A stretch of DNA of 41,618 bases, taken from Plakobranchus ocellatus (taxonomy: Eukaryota; Mollusca; Gastropoda; Plakobranchidae). Of this stretch, positions 32,901 through 41,618 are shown piece after piece. The first letter of the stretch is position 1, and each line of letters opens with the position of its first letter. The DNA lies in assembly GCA_019648995.1 (NCBI GenBank), contig BLXT01007807.1, positions 1,102,157-1,143,774 on the forward strand, written 5' to 3'. Below the pieces are notes generated by a model. It did no database searches, was not told where the DNA came from, and worked only from the letters and a program-made list of their open reading frames with translations. Both the position numbers and the translations under genes were made by a program.

Positions 32901-35900
32901 CGGAGACAGACTGCTTCAGCTGCACCTAATGATGATCCTGACCTTTACATTCTCAAGGTCATTGGTCTTGAGGAGTACATCTACGGCGATTATCCACTCA
33001 TTCAGTTTAAGGTAAGAGAGAAATAGACATGATTGTGGAAAAAAATATGTAAAGCTTACTATTTTTTTTTATTTAAAGGGAAGTAGCCCTTAGTCCAGTA
33101 AATTATCTTGAGGAAGGACATCAGTATTCTACCTCCATCCAACAGCATTCCCTCTACACCGATTCAGGTCAAAGCAAGAGAAATAACAGGTGATTTAATA
33201 AAACAACCATAAAGTTGCTTTGCATTTAGTTTTGTAAAGGTTTCATATTGATGTCAACATTTAAACATTAGTTTGAATTCTTCTAAGAATGCATGGAAAA
33301 ATGGAAGCCAGAGTCACATAACTAATAAAACTTTAACTGTCCAATTTGTTTGACAACCCAGTAAAACTCTCACAATAGTACTAATATTTTAATTTTAAGC
33401 ATGCATGGTTTTTCTGCTTCATTTTTTTTTTTAAGTTATTTAGTTCATTTTTGTCTAATTATCTGAGGTAAAACTTGGAGATGGGAGTGATTTGACTTAA
33501 GAAAGGTGGAGTAATCCATGTGAACAAGAGAACATTACCATCAAGTGTCTCAGCAATCAATATCTCTACTTACATCCCAGCAAAACGGCAGCACGTCCCA
33601 AACAAGCACCACAGTTAGTCCATTGTCTGTAATTGACCCTGTATTGTTAACTTTGCAATGGCAACAATTGCATGAGCTTTTTACATGTCAAAATATAATT
33701 AAAAAAGGATAGAATAAAATTAATGTCTGAAAAGATTGAGCTGGAAGCTGTGCATGTTTATATTCAACGTGTGCTCAGGATTTATGCAGACTAACCCCGC
33801 CTTTTGTTGTTTGCCATGATTTTTGCTTCCTACAGTATGTATACCAAAGTCTAGTCAAGAGCATGGCTCCCCAGTTTCTCTTGGTCCTGAGATCTACGTT
33901 GCCAGGTAAAACTTTTATAGTTGTAACTATTGTCTTTATTTTACACTAAAGTTTGGCCGTTCTCTCTTCCTCAGTTCATTCCTGTAATGTAGGCAAAATG
34001 AAGATTGGTAAACAGTTATTGTTGAATAATTTTATAAAATTAAATATACCAAAACAATATTAGTTACTGATTTTGTAATATAAAAAAGAAATACTAAATT
34101 AAAGATGCTGCAAAAAGGTATCAATTTTGTTGATTTTTTTTTTAACTTCCTGTCAGAGTCCTCTACGTAGGTGGCGCTGTAGATAATAAACTTTAAGAGT
34201 CTTACTTCTTTATCTAGATGTCATTCTTCCCAGACCTCGGTTTGTAAAGGAATACCAAGTATTTATATTGTAGGGTTTGATCATCTTACAAAGAACACCA
34301 CTCTCGCCGGTGATTTCTCTAACTGTATTCTAGTGTCAAAGTGAAGCATAGGTGGGTCAATGTAGGCAAAAGTTCATGTGCTATGCTTGAGCAAACAGAT
34401 AGCATACTAGATAGTGTTGAAGGAGCATGAACGTACTGCGCACCAAACCAGTGTTATTTTTATGGGAGTTTTAGCGGCACAGTGGTTAGCTAACTTGTCC
34501 GTAATTCTGCAGGGACCTTTCTGACATATGTTCAAACCCTGCACTACTGCCAGGCTCAACAAAAGTGTACTAAAAGCCTGAGATCATCTAATATTTGGAG
34601 AGACCAGATAACATTGCCTGAGACGTTTATGTTAGAGTAGTCCGTATCTTTAATCATGTTTACATAAATATTTGACAATGAAAAATAGCTTTGCTCGTAT
34701 TGGCTGTGCAGTTTAATTTACTCCCAGCCATAACACCTTCCCGGTGTCCTGGTTATGCTACTGTTTCAAATTAATAGATTATCTTTTTAAAAATCAAAAT
34801 TGAATGAAATTTTACCATATAATAAGTTTCACAGCTTTGCAAATGTTCACTGTCTCTGCTTCCTGTAACTTGCATGGCAACACCAGTTACAACTTATCCT
34901 CTCGGTTTTCTGGCTAAATCATGGAGTAAATTTTACATTCACAACCCGTGAATTTTCTACATCATCCTAAAACTTATCTAAATCTAAATACTCAACTGTA
35001 TCTTGATAATTATTTTTATGTTCCTGTTTTATCTTATTAGAATCAACACCAGCCATACCAGTGCGGCCCCAAACAATCCGCTCGAACCAGCACGAGAAGT
35101 TGGCCCAGGCGAATGCCCCAAACAACACAGACATCATCTTGTGGAATATTGAAATGCCATACAGGATCCAGATCAAGCGCATCACCAAAATACAACTGGT
35201 GGATGGATCGAGGGTGGGTAATCGGTGTATATGCTGGCTCCCAGGTCAACAAGTCTAATACAGTGATATTAACAATCTTTCATATTAATGTGTGGGTATC
35301 ATTGGGTAGCAGACAACTGATGAGATACACAGAGAAGGATCAATATATACCTTTAGTGTGCGAACTAAAGCAAAGATGCTAATAATATTTATTCTTAGAG
35401 AATAAATCATGTGGATTGCCTAAAATAATCAGACTATTTAAAAATAAATATACGTAATGAGTCACACTATTTGGCAGTCTTTCTCACATTTTGTAAGAGG
35501 TGTATACCTAAGTATTGATTTTCCTGAATGAGGTAATTGTTACTTCTTTAAATTCTTCCTCCTCCTCCCCCTCCCCTTTTATTTTCTCCTCTCCTCTTCC
35601 TCCTCCTACCCCTCGCCTTTTATTTTCTCCTCTCCTCTTCCTCCTCCTCTTCCTACGCCTTCTCTTCACCATCCATTTCCTGCTTTTCTTCCTCCCTCTC
35701 CTTCTCCTTATCAATTTAATGGTAAATTATAAGGGGATGCTCAGACAAGACTAAAGTTGGAACAAACAGAACCAGGCCAAGATTCATATCTCGCCAACAT
35801 ATGAACTTTTTATTCTTTAACATTAACGGCTGTTGTGATTCGTGAAATGACATTCTGAAACAGATCAAGCTGTACGCAGGCCTTTATCATGGAGGGGAAG

Positions 35901-38900
35901 CACTGTGTGAGGAAAAGGAGACAGAGGAACTGGTCGTGCAGGATGGCGCCTGTGAAGTCTCAATCGGCATCACATTTGGCATCAGTGTGGCCAACCTACC
36001 ACATGCGGCTCGGCTTTGTTTCGCTCTCTATACCATCGGCACCAATACAAAGAGAAAGGTTGGGAGAATTTTTTTTCTCTTTTTTTTAAGTGCATTGAAG
36101 TGTGTATGAGAAATGATTACTTTTGTGGAAGATCAGAAACAGACAAAAGAAAAAAAAATAACTGGAAGGAAATAAAACCATAGAGCTTTACATAATGTTT
36201 CATGTTTTAAAAAATACATGAAATAAAATTTGATAAAACAAAAACAACTTTTACCCTAAATTTGATCTTGTGATTTTTAGTATTAGAAATCTTGTGTGTT
36301 CTTTTTAACTCTTAGAGAGGTTTTCGCGACTATAGTCGCGATGGTCTATATGGTATAGTCGCGATAGCACTATACCTAGTCTAGTGCTACAGTATACAAT
36401 TTTACACTCACGGAACAACCGGAAAAGGCTTGGTTTCGTTTTTAAGGGGATTCCCCTTTCTCAAACTGCTAAGACTAGCAGTCTACGCTTTAGATTGGGT
36501 TAGAAATTGAGAAGTAAACAAATGAGAAACTGAACGTGTGCTATACTGTTGAAAATCATGGCTGGACAGGTCCCAATTCCTGACCTGTTTGAGAAACTGT
36601 ATGCAGACAATAATGGCAGGAATAGTGCTAAATTTGTACAAGATGCACATTTGATATTTAGGGGACTTGTTAGGAAGCCTGAATCTATGGTTCAAGCTCC
36701 TGGAGAGCAAGATTTAGATGTAGATCTAGCAAGTGGCTGGCATCGCCTCCACTACCAGAACCACTGACAAACACTAAAACAGACATAAAAAGCAAAAAGG
36801 TTGGTGGCATAAATTTTTATTTCATATGAATCTGTATTCAATTTCCTTTCCATTGGTGCATGGTTTGTTGTTTTATGTTGAAAAATAAAAAAGTTATGCG
36901 CATTTTTGTATAACACCTTTTAATTTTTCAAAAACTCCAAATTAATTCGCCTCTGGGGGACCTTGCAGGTCCTGAAAATTTGCCTCTCTAAGAGTTAATA
37001 TAGAGAGAGAAAAAAATTGTCATGCTCCATAGTTAGAAATCAAGATATTACTGATCTTGGATTATTTGCTCAAACAGATTCTCTGTTTATTTCTCCAGTT
37101 TTATCAGTTTTGAAAATGTCCAACTGAAGCTCTAGTTGCATAGAAATGTTTCTCATTTAATTATGTTTTATTATGAATTCCCATGTTGAAATCTAAAATG
37201 TTCTGGCACAGACCTGGGATGTGAAAATCTTGAGAATTATGAGAATTGTGCAAAAGTGTATTACTGTTGCTCATGGCGCAAAGCACCTGATTTTGTGGTG
37301 GTGATGCACAGATAGATCCTCAATAAGTTCCAAATTCTTAAAAGTAGCCGCACAGTATCGAAACTTTGCTCTACTTTTCCGGCTGGTGGATGCCGCCCTT
37401 GTGTGAGGTAAACACAGGAGCCTGGTCTCCTGTTTATTGCATGGTTCGCTGGAGAAACTTCTGCATCATGTTTACAATTAGATCCATATGATGAGTGTGC
37501 ACTCCGTTTTCAATTGTGCCTAGAAACTACTTTGAGATCTTTTGATTTCTTTTACAAATTTTCAACCCTTTAAAAATGACATTTTCCAGTTCTTGTGTAT
37601 ATTTTGAATGGCAGAGCATAAAATTTAAGAGTAGCTTTGAAATTTTTGTTGTACATCTCAAACTTGTAAAAATTGTAGACCCTACTGTGAATGAAATTGA
37701 AAAACCTTAAAATGGGTCGTTATTTTGCAAGTGTTGCCTACTCTATAATTCCCATCATTCCCTATTCCATTTTCCAGGACCTGACTTCCTGGGTTAACAT
37801 TCCAGTATTTGACTTCAAGCTGCGTCTGCAGCGAGGGGACCGGGAACTTCCCCTGTGGCCCCAGGACTTGCTCCAACAACCGGAAGAGCATTGTGTGCCA
37901 CTCGGTCAGTTTGATTGTTTGTTTGTAAGCAGAAAATGGTTAATTTAGATCACCATCACTGCTCAGGTCATCCACTTAAATTTTGTGTTCCCAGGAGAAT
38001 CTTATACATCCATTATTTTGCTTGGTGATGGTGTGAGTAAACAATCTCTTGGTTGTTTATTTCTTCTCTAATGTTTTACATGAATAGGGATTTGCAATTT
38101 GAGCAAATATTTTGCTGTTTTTCTGCATAGTCTCAAATTTACTTAATTCGAGGAGTTTATTTAATGAGTCCTGGCTGATCAAAGAAACTAAGATTAAATC
38201 CTAAACCATATATTTTTGTTTTGAAAACTTTGGTTCCCTTGACAAAAAATCATAGGAAATATTCTTTTTAAATTCAGCCTAAGATTTAGGCAAAAACAAA
38301 TGTCTTTCTTGTAGGTTTATGTGAGAAATGTGTAACAGAAGTAAAAGAAGTGTGAAAATTTTTGAAAATGCACAATTCATTGATAAGTTTGCAATCGACA
38401 CTCAAGACCATCTGAAACAGTGTGTGTTTTTTGGGGTTTTTTTTTTGTTAAAGATGGTGCAGTTTTGTTAGGACTAAGAGTTGAAGTGTTTCATGTCAAG
38501 GAAAACAACCTAATTTGTGTGTATCCTCTAAGGGCATTCCCTATCAGTACTCTCTGGCTCTGTTGATGCCACAAGATGGAAGGTTGGAAGCATGGCGTGC
38601 TCATCTTCAGAAATTAGATTTGAAAAAAAAACGTTTCAGTCATCCTAAAGCATTTAAAAGTTCATAGTAGGTTTATTGAATTTAAGAGATATAGTTCCTT
38701 TGTATTAAAAAAACCTATGAAAATGTAATGGAATTAGATTGAAATGAGCTTTTATAAATGCTCCTTGGTATTCCCTATTTAAAAATAGATTTTGTAAAAT
38801 CTTCTATCGTGAGACACCACTGCATTTTGAGTCACATTTTGATTTTCCTTTTTTTTTTCTTTGGACGTACAGAAATTTACACATCTCCTCAACAAATTTA

Positions 38901-41078
38901 ATTATTCCTGAAGTTAATGGCATTTTGGAAAAAAGGAATTTTATAGAAAATACAAGCAGTCAAAGTAATGGGGTTTTTAATAGAGGAAAGGAAGAATATT
39001 TTGATTTCAACCTCATATGCAGTGAGATTTACCTGAATTTCATATACTGCCACCTTTATGGTGGAAAAAAAATTTGTTCATAATGTACTGCTGTCTACTG
39101 GCTTCATTTTAATGATTTACAGTATTTAATAAATGCTTTATCTGTTTTGTTTTGAAAATAATTGACTTTTCATTATGTAACATGCACATTGAAGCAGAAA
39201 GTTCTGTATAGAGCAAACCTTGATTTGAACAATCATCGTACAGAGAAGAAAAGTTTTAAAAGATTCTGCATCCATTTGTATCTTTGTGTATCAATCTGCA
39301 CTGCAGGTTGTGTGGCCTTGAACTCCATGAGTCTGGACGCAACATTCCTAACTATTAATTTCCCTGATGTAGCCAACCTGGGCAGTGCATACCTCGTCTA
39401 CCCACAGTATGATAAGGTGAGTTTGGATCAGGGGGATACACAGAATGAATTGGGGGGGGGGAGGAGAAGGACAAGTTGAATGGGTGGGTGAGTGTAGGGA
39501 GGAGGGAGGGGATAACAGATAAGTAGTGGGAATGAAGGAAGGACAGAAAAGGAGATAATTCTCTAACTCAGCGGTTAAATGTAAGCTGTTGTAAAATAAG
39601 CAGATTGGGATTTGCCGTGGAGATAGAAATATGGCTTTGGCTCAAGTGCGTTTGGAATAAAAAAAAATCTTTACATGGAATACAATATGTACCTGTGAGG
39701 GCAACAGGTGGGGCACTCTCCGCAATGTCAACGTAGAGTGACCCATCCGCCATCCAAACACGTTGGCGACAAACAGTGGAACAATAATGATAAAATAACA
39801 AAATACCGGTTTAACCAATGGTCAAGATTTAATATGTATATAAAATGCGTTGATACTCTATTAAATTTTACATTTACCCCTCAGTAACCAAATTTCAAGC
39901 CTTGAATATAAATATACCCCTCTCGTTACACGTACACAAACACACACTCACACCACGACCGGCACACACGAATGTCAAGTTCACAGGGCAACAACGACAA
40001 CAATGACGACGATGACAATCTACCTTGATAGCAATCTGCAATGGCGCAGGATGCGGCACAGCACGCCACAGGCCCACCGTACAAGTTCCATTTAGTGGCT
40101 GACAACAGCACAGGCTGTCGCAATGTGCGGCCTTCCAAAGCCGCAGGCCCTCTGCCTCCCATATACTCGGCGGCCCTCCACGTCCAGGGGATGGAAGCAC
40201 GAGCGGCTCTTCACAGCCACCGACTCGTAAACTGCTTAGCGGCTTCCCACAGTTGCACACTCCGGACCCGAATACCGTGTATTGACAAGGCACTCCAAAA
40301 TACTGTCTGCCTGATAGTGGCAGGACTCTGTTGCGACACCAGTCACTCCAAAATATCAATCCGTGTGGCGGAGAGATGGGACCACTTTGTCCGCACTCCA
40401 TCTCCACTGGTTACAACCCGATGTTTCACATAGCAGCGTAACAGCCAGTCCTGTATACGTCTCCAATCTTCTTTGCCCCAGGTTTTAAAGCCCTCACTCA
40501 CCTGAACTCATTCACACTTAACTCTAGTAAAAATCCCTTTCCTTGTCACAAGCAGACTCTGCTTGTTAACCACTCAGTTACACATTCACCAATATTTAAC
40601 TTAAACAACCAAACTAAAATAACAACACATTGACACATTGTCATGTTTATACATTTGAGCCCTAACATACCCTAACAGTGCCCCTGCACAAATGAAGTGT
40701 AGCATGGTAGTGTTGAATCTAAAACAGAAACTGCATTTTGTGTGGTTATTGTAGAATAGTAAAACATGAATACGATGAATCTGAGCCATTGATACCAAAG
40801 GAACATTAGTGGAGATACAAGCAGAAGATAGAAAAGACATAAAACTTCAAACATAAATAAATATGTTAGATGGTGTTTGTTATCTCCCCTCATTGACTGA
40901 GACTGTGCATGGCTATACAGCTGTATCACTGTCATTATTTTGTTTAATTTCCCTCATAAGAGAAGCTCGGTAAACAGGAAATGGTTTTCTTCCTACACAA
41001 TAATTTCCCATCATTCATCTCTAGGTGCTTGAATGTGCATCCCAAAGCATGGAGGAAGATGGCATGCCCGGATCTCCC
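28067..41078 (+). CDS. Class IA PI3-kinase p110 catalytic subunit, N-terminal half (12 exons, continues past window)
   Basis: The enzyme phosphorylates PtdIns(4,5)P2 to PtdIns(3,4,5)P3 at the plasma membrane downstream of receptor kinases and Ras, with a p85-type regulatory partner. Exons are 28067-28231, 29169-29264, 29842-29974, 30952-31052, 31730-31861, 32832-33011, 33836-33905, 35041-35213, 35864-36058, 37778-37904, 39307-39416 and 41025-41078; all junctions are GT-AG and phase-consistent, giving 512 residues. Domains: adaptor-binding (about 28-131, with VDFLFPNGILVPL), Ras-binding (about 200-292, with EEYIYGDYPLIQFKYVYQSL), C2 (about 325-480, with LYAGLYHGGEALCEE and LPHAARLCFALYTIG). 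The family is about 1050 residues, so the helical and kinase domains are off-window. The adaptor-binding domain identifies class IA; alpha, beta or delta cannot be assigned, and invertebrates usually have one copy. The start ATG has a strong context (ACCACCATG). Confidence 0.94.
28350..28413 (+). other. C-run followed by a GC-rich inverted repeat in p110 intron 1
   Basis: A run of C at about 28350-28363 is followed by CCCGGT GACCCCT ACCGGG, whose six-base arms pair, nested within CTGCC...GGCAG. It could form a small hairpin. It may be the edge of a degraded mobile element. Confidence 0.45.
30338..30441 (+). repeat. 35-bp tandem repeat, three units, in a p110 intron
   Basis: Units at 30338-30372, 30373-30407 and 30408-30441 share GATTGCTTAGAAGAAAAGG and end GGAGTGGGAAA. 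The units differ at several bases. A two-base gap (30290-30291) lies just upstream. Confidence 0.9.
30688..30870 (+). mobile_element. tRNA-derived SINE-like element
   Basis: GGGTTTGAAGCC at 30742-30753 resembles a Pol III B box, preceded at the right distance by GGCAGAAATGGTGTAGTAAT, and followed by GTGTCCTTAGGAAAGGCATT, a tail pattern common to animal SINEs. The A box is degenerate, so the element is old. Confidence 0.5.
30952..31052 (+). CDS. p110 linker exon 4 between ABD and RBD
   Basis: The exon completes a Gly codon (G|GT) and encodes LHKQESFQAAEIHHFTKAMS and CKQITTQRRTQ, ending in phase 0. It corresponds to the [20 protein letters not shown] segment of human p110 beta and delta; only the helical pattern and few residues are kept, which is usual for this linker. 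Confidence 0.85.
31730..33905 (+). CDS. p110 Ras-binding domain exons 5-7
   Basis: Exon five gives FMWRYPVRLRSSADIPDELK and GIAVDVAFTEM; exon six gives VYKIRVDPMDPPKKAVAAAV, KARRRQT, then LYILKVIGLEEYIYGDYPLI; exon seven gives YVYQSLVKSMAPQFLLVLRS. The pattern fits the RBD ubiquitin-like fold with its basic helix. The loop between the basic helix and the LYILKV strand is Ala/Asn/Asp-rich and looks flexible. Confidence 0.9.
34474..34565 (+). mobile_element. tRNA-derived SINE-like element, second family
   Basis: GGCACAGTGGTTAGC (A-box-like) at 34476-34490 and TGTTCAAACCCTGC (B-box-like) at 34529-34542 are spaced as in tRNAs. It lacks a full cloverleaf, so it is a SINE rather than a tRNA gene. 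Confidence 0.5.
35041..41078 (+). CDS. p110 C2 domain exons 8-12
   Basis: Exon eight has a variable Gln/Asn/Ala-rich lead-in and LWNIEMPYRIQIKRITKIQL; exon nine IKLYAGLYHGGEALCEE and SVANLPHAARLCFALYTIG; exon ten SWVNIPVFDFKLRLQRGDRE; exon eleven DATFLTINFPDVANLG and YLVYPQYDK; exon twelve VLECASQSMEEDGMPGSP. This matches the membrane-binding C2 and the start of the linker to the helical domain. Introns here contain a pyrimidine tract, a TTAA element and a solo-LTR candidate. Confidence 0.9.
35553..35709 (+). repeat. Polypyrimidine tract with an internal 41-bp duplication
   Basis: Almost only C and T, with the block CCTTTTATTTTCTCCTCTCC starting at 35575 and again at 35616. The tract lies in the p110 intron between exons eight and nine, upstream of the exon nine acceptor. 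Confidence 0.85.
36305..36998. mobile_element. TTAA-flanked inverted-repeat transposon remnant (694 bp) with a short ORF
   Basis: The left end TTAACTCTTAGAGAGG and right end CCTCTCTAAGAGTTAA are perfect inverted repeats including the TTAA duplication, typical of piggyBac or Kolobok-type insertion. Subterminal structure includes an 18-bp palindrome TCGCGACTATAGTCGCGA (36324-36341), a further TAGTCGCGATA and, on the right, GGACCTTGCAGGTCC. It is internally deleted relative to an autonomous element. Confidence 0.85.
36558..36767 (+). CDS. 69-codon ORF inside the TTAA element
   Basis: ATG at 36558 (context AAAATCATGG) encodes MAGQVPIPDLFEKLYADNNG followed by a charged region ending near SGWHRLHYQNH and TGA. 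Its position inside the inverted repeats suggests the 5' end of a transposon-encoded protein left after internal deletion. It carries no DDE catalytic residues and I cannot match it to a known transposase domain. A coding role today is unlikely. Confidence 0.35.
   Translation: MAGQVPIPDLFEKLYADNNGRNSAKFVQDAHLIFRGLVRKPESMVQAPGEQDLDVDLASGWHRLHYQNH
39482..39511 (+). other. G-tract cluster, potential G-quadruplex
   Basis: GGGTGGGTGAGTGTAGGGAG followed by GAGGGAGGGG gives at least four G3 tracts with short loops, shortly after the donor of p110 exon eleven. A ten-G run lies at about 39453-39462. Confidence 0.6.
39694..40677. mobile_element. Solo LTR candidate of an LTR retrotransposon (984 bp)
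   Basis: The block starts TGTGAGGGC and ends CCCTAACA, so it has TG...CA termini that form a short imperfect inverted repeat, and it is flanked by GTACC (39689-39693) and GTGCC (40678-40682), a 4-of-5 target-site duplication. It is more GC-rich than the surrounding intron. On the minus strand a TATAAA lies shortly after the terminus, suggesting minus orientation. No internal gag/pol sequence or second LTR was seen. ORFs within it, such as the 170-codon one on the minus strand, have no recognised domain. Confidence 0.6.
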
Positions 41079-41618
41079 GTAAGAAACTTTTTTCTTAGCT
41101 TTTTATGTGTGTTTTTGTCAGTATGTCCTGTTTAGCTTACGAGTGACGTAATCTGAAAGGTTTTCATGTTTGTTTTTTAAATCTTTTATCTTTTATCCTT
41201 AATCTATTAGTTTGAAACTTTTCACCATGCTTAATCATTTTCAACTGATTTTTTTTTCACTAGTAAGAGATAAATGAAAAAATATTTTTGTAACCAGTCA
41301 GTAAATGCAAAATCTAATCTTCAGTGTTCTTTAAGGTTATCAACTTCCCCAAAAATTTTTTTTGTATATTCTCAATTAAAGTTTTGTCTTTCTTTACTTC
41401 TCACTGTCTTTTTCTTCTCTGCCCAAAATTTTCTTGTTTTCCAATCTTCATTTTTGTTTTTCCTTCCTTTGACCCAGATCTCAAAGGTCATACTTTACCC
41501 CCATAAAGTTTTGCTTTTTCCTTTGTCATCAAAAATTTCTTTAATATTTATGTTCTGTGCTTGTTCAATTACCCGCCTCAGCTCTGAAGTTTTATTTTAA
41601 CATCCTTGCTTTTTTTTT
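41079..41618 (+). other. p110 intron 12, incomplete
   Basis: Sequence after the GTAAGA donor at 41079 is T-rich with no recognisable exon. The helical-domain exons should follow outside the window. Confidence 0.7.

Noticed and set aside
34474-34565. A tRNA gene
   Set aside because: A- and B-box-like motifs are present but a full cloverleaf with paired acceptor stem is not; a SINE explains it better.
35515-35754. Ser/Pro/Leu-rich + strand ORF and its basic antisense partner
   Set aside because: Both are translations of the polypyrimidine tract in a p110 intron.
39895-40407. 170-codon minus-strand Cys-rich ORF
   Set aside because: It lies inside the solo-LTR candidate, has no recognised domain, and the GC-rich sequence favours long open frames.

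Overview
The window is animal nuclear DNA. Genes are split by AT-rich GT-AG introns, start ATGs sit in Kozak-like contexts, and interspersed repeats, minisatellites and long A/T homopolymers are abundant. The repeat style and gene content suggest an invertebrate, most likely a lophotrochozoan such as a gastropod mollusc; this assignment is inference. Assembly gaps lie at 15919-15922, 17202-17574 and 30290-30291.

The layout is four protein genes. (1) Positions 215-7272, + strand: the last eight coding exons of DNA ligase III (LIG3), from nucleotidyltransferase motif IV through the OB-fold, an acidic/basic linker, a PBZ-type zinc finger and a C-terminal BRCT domain; the 5' part is off-window. 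(2) Positions 14328-10258, - strand: an intronless 1356-residue, Gln-rich, mostly disordered protein with an N-terminal coiled coil and one C-terminal membrane anchor; family not recognised. (3) Positions 25424-21608, - strand: a complete five-exon gene whose splice phases all agree, coding 430 residues with a disordered N-terminal half and a basic coiled-coil C-terminus; family not recognised. (4) Positions 28067-41078, + strand: the first twelve coding exons (512 residues) of a class IA phosphoinositide 3-kinase p110 catalytic subunit, covering the adaptor-binding, Ras-binding and C2 domains; the helical and kinase domains lie beyond the window. Genes 1 and 2 converge; genes 3 and 4 are head-to-head and may share a promoter region.

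The introns and spacers hold many mobile-element remnants: two TTAA-flanked inverted-repeat elements (6104-6507 and 36305-36998), a hairpin MITE family (3497-3736, with relatives at about 26489 and 27222), a solo-LTR candidate (39694-40677), tRNA-like SINEs (30688-30870 and 34474-34565), an (ATTG)n-tailed repeat in opposite orientations in two LIG3 introns, a 293-bp tandem duplication and several minisatellites.

I see no sign of an operon, CRISPR array or defence-type system. The most interesting items are the PBZ finger in DNA ligase III, the unrecognised tail-anchored single-exon gene, the TTAA element carrying a 69-codon ORF, and the solo-LTR candidate. LIG3 (DNA repair) and p110 (lipid signalling) have no evident functional link; their proximity is probably incidental.
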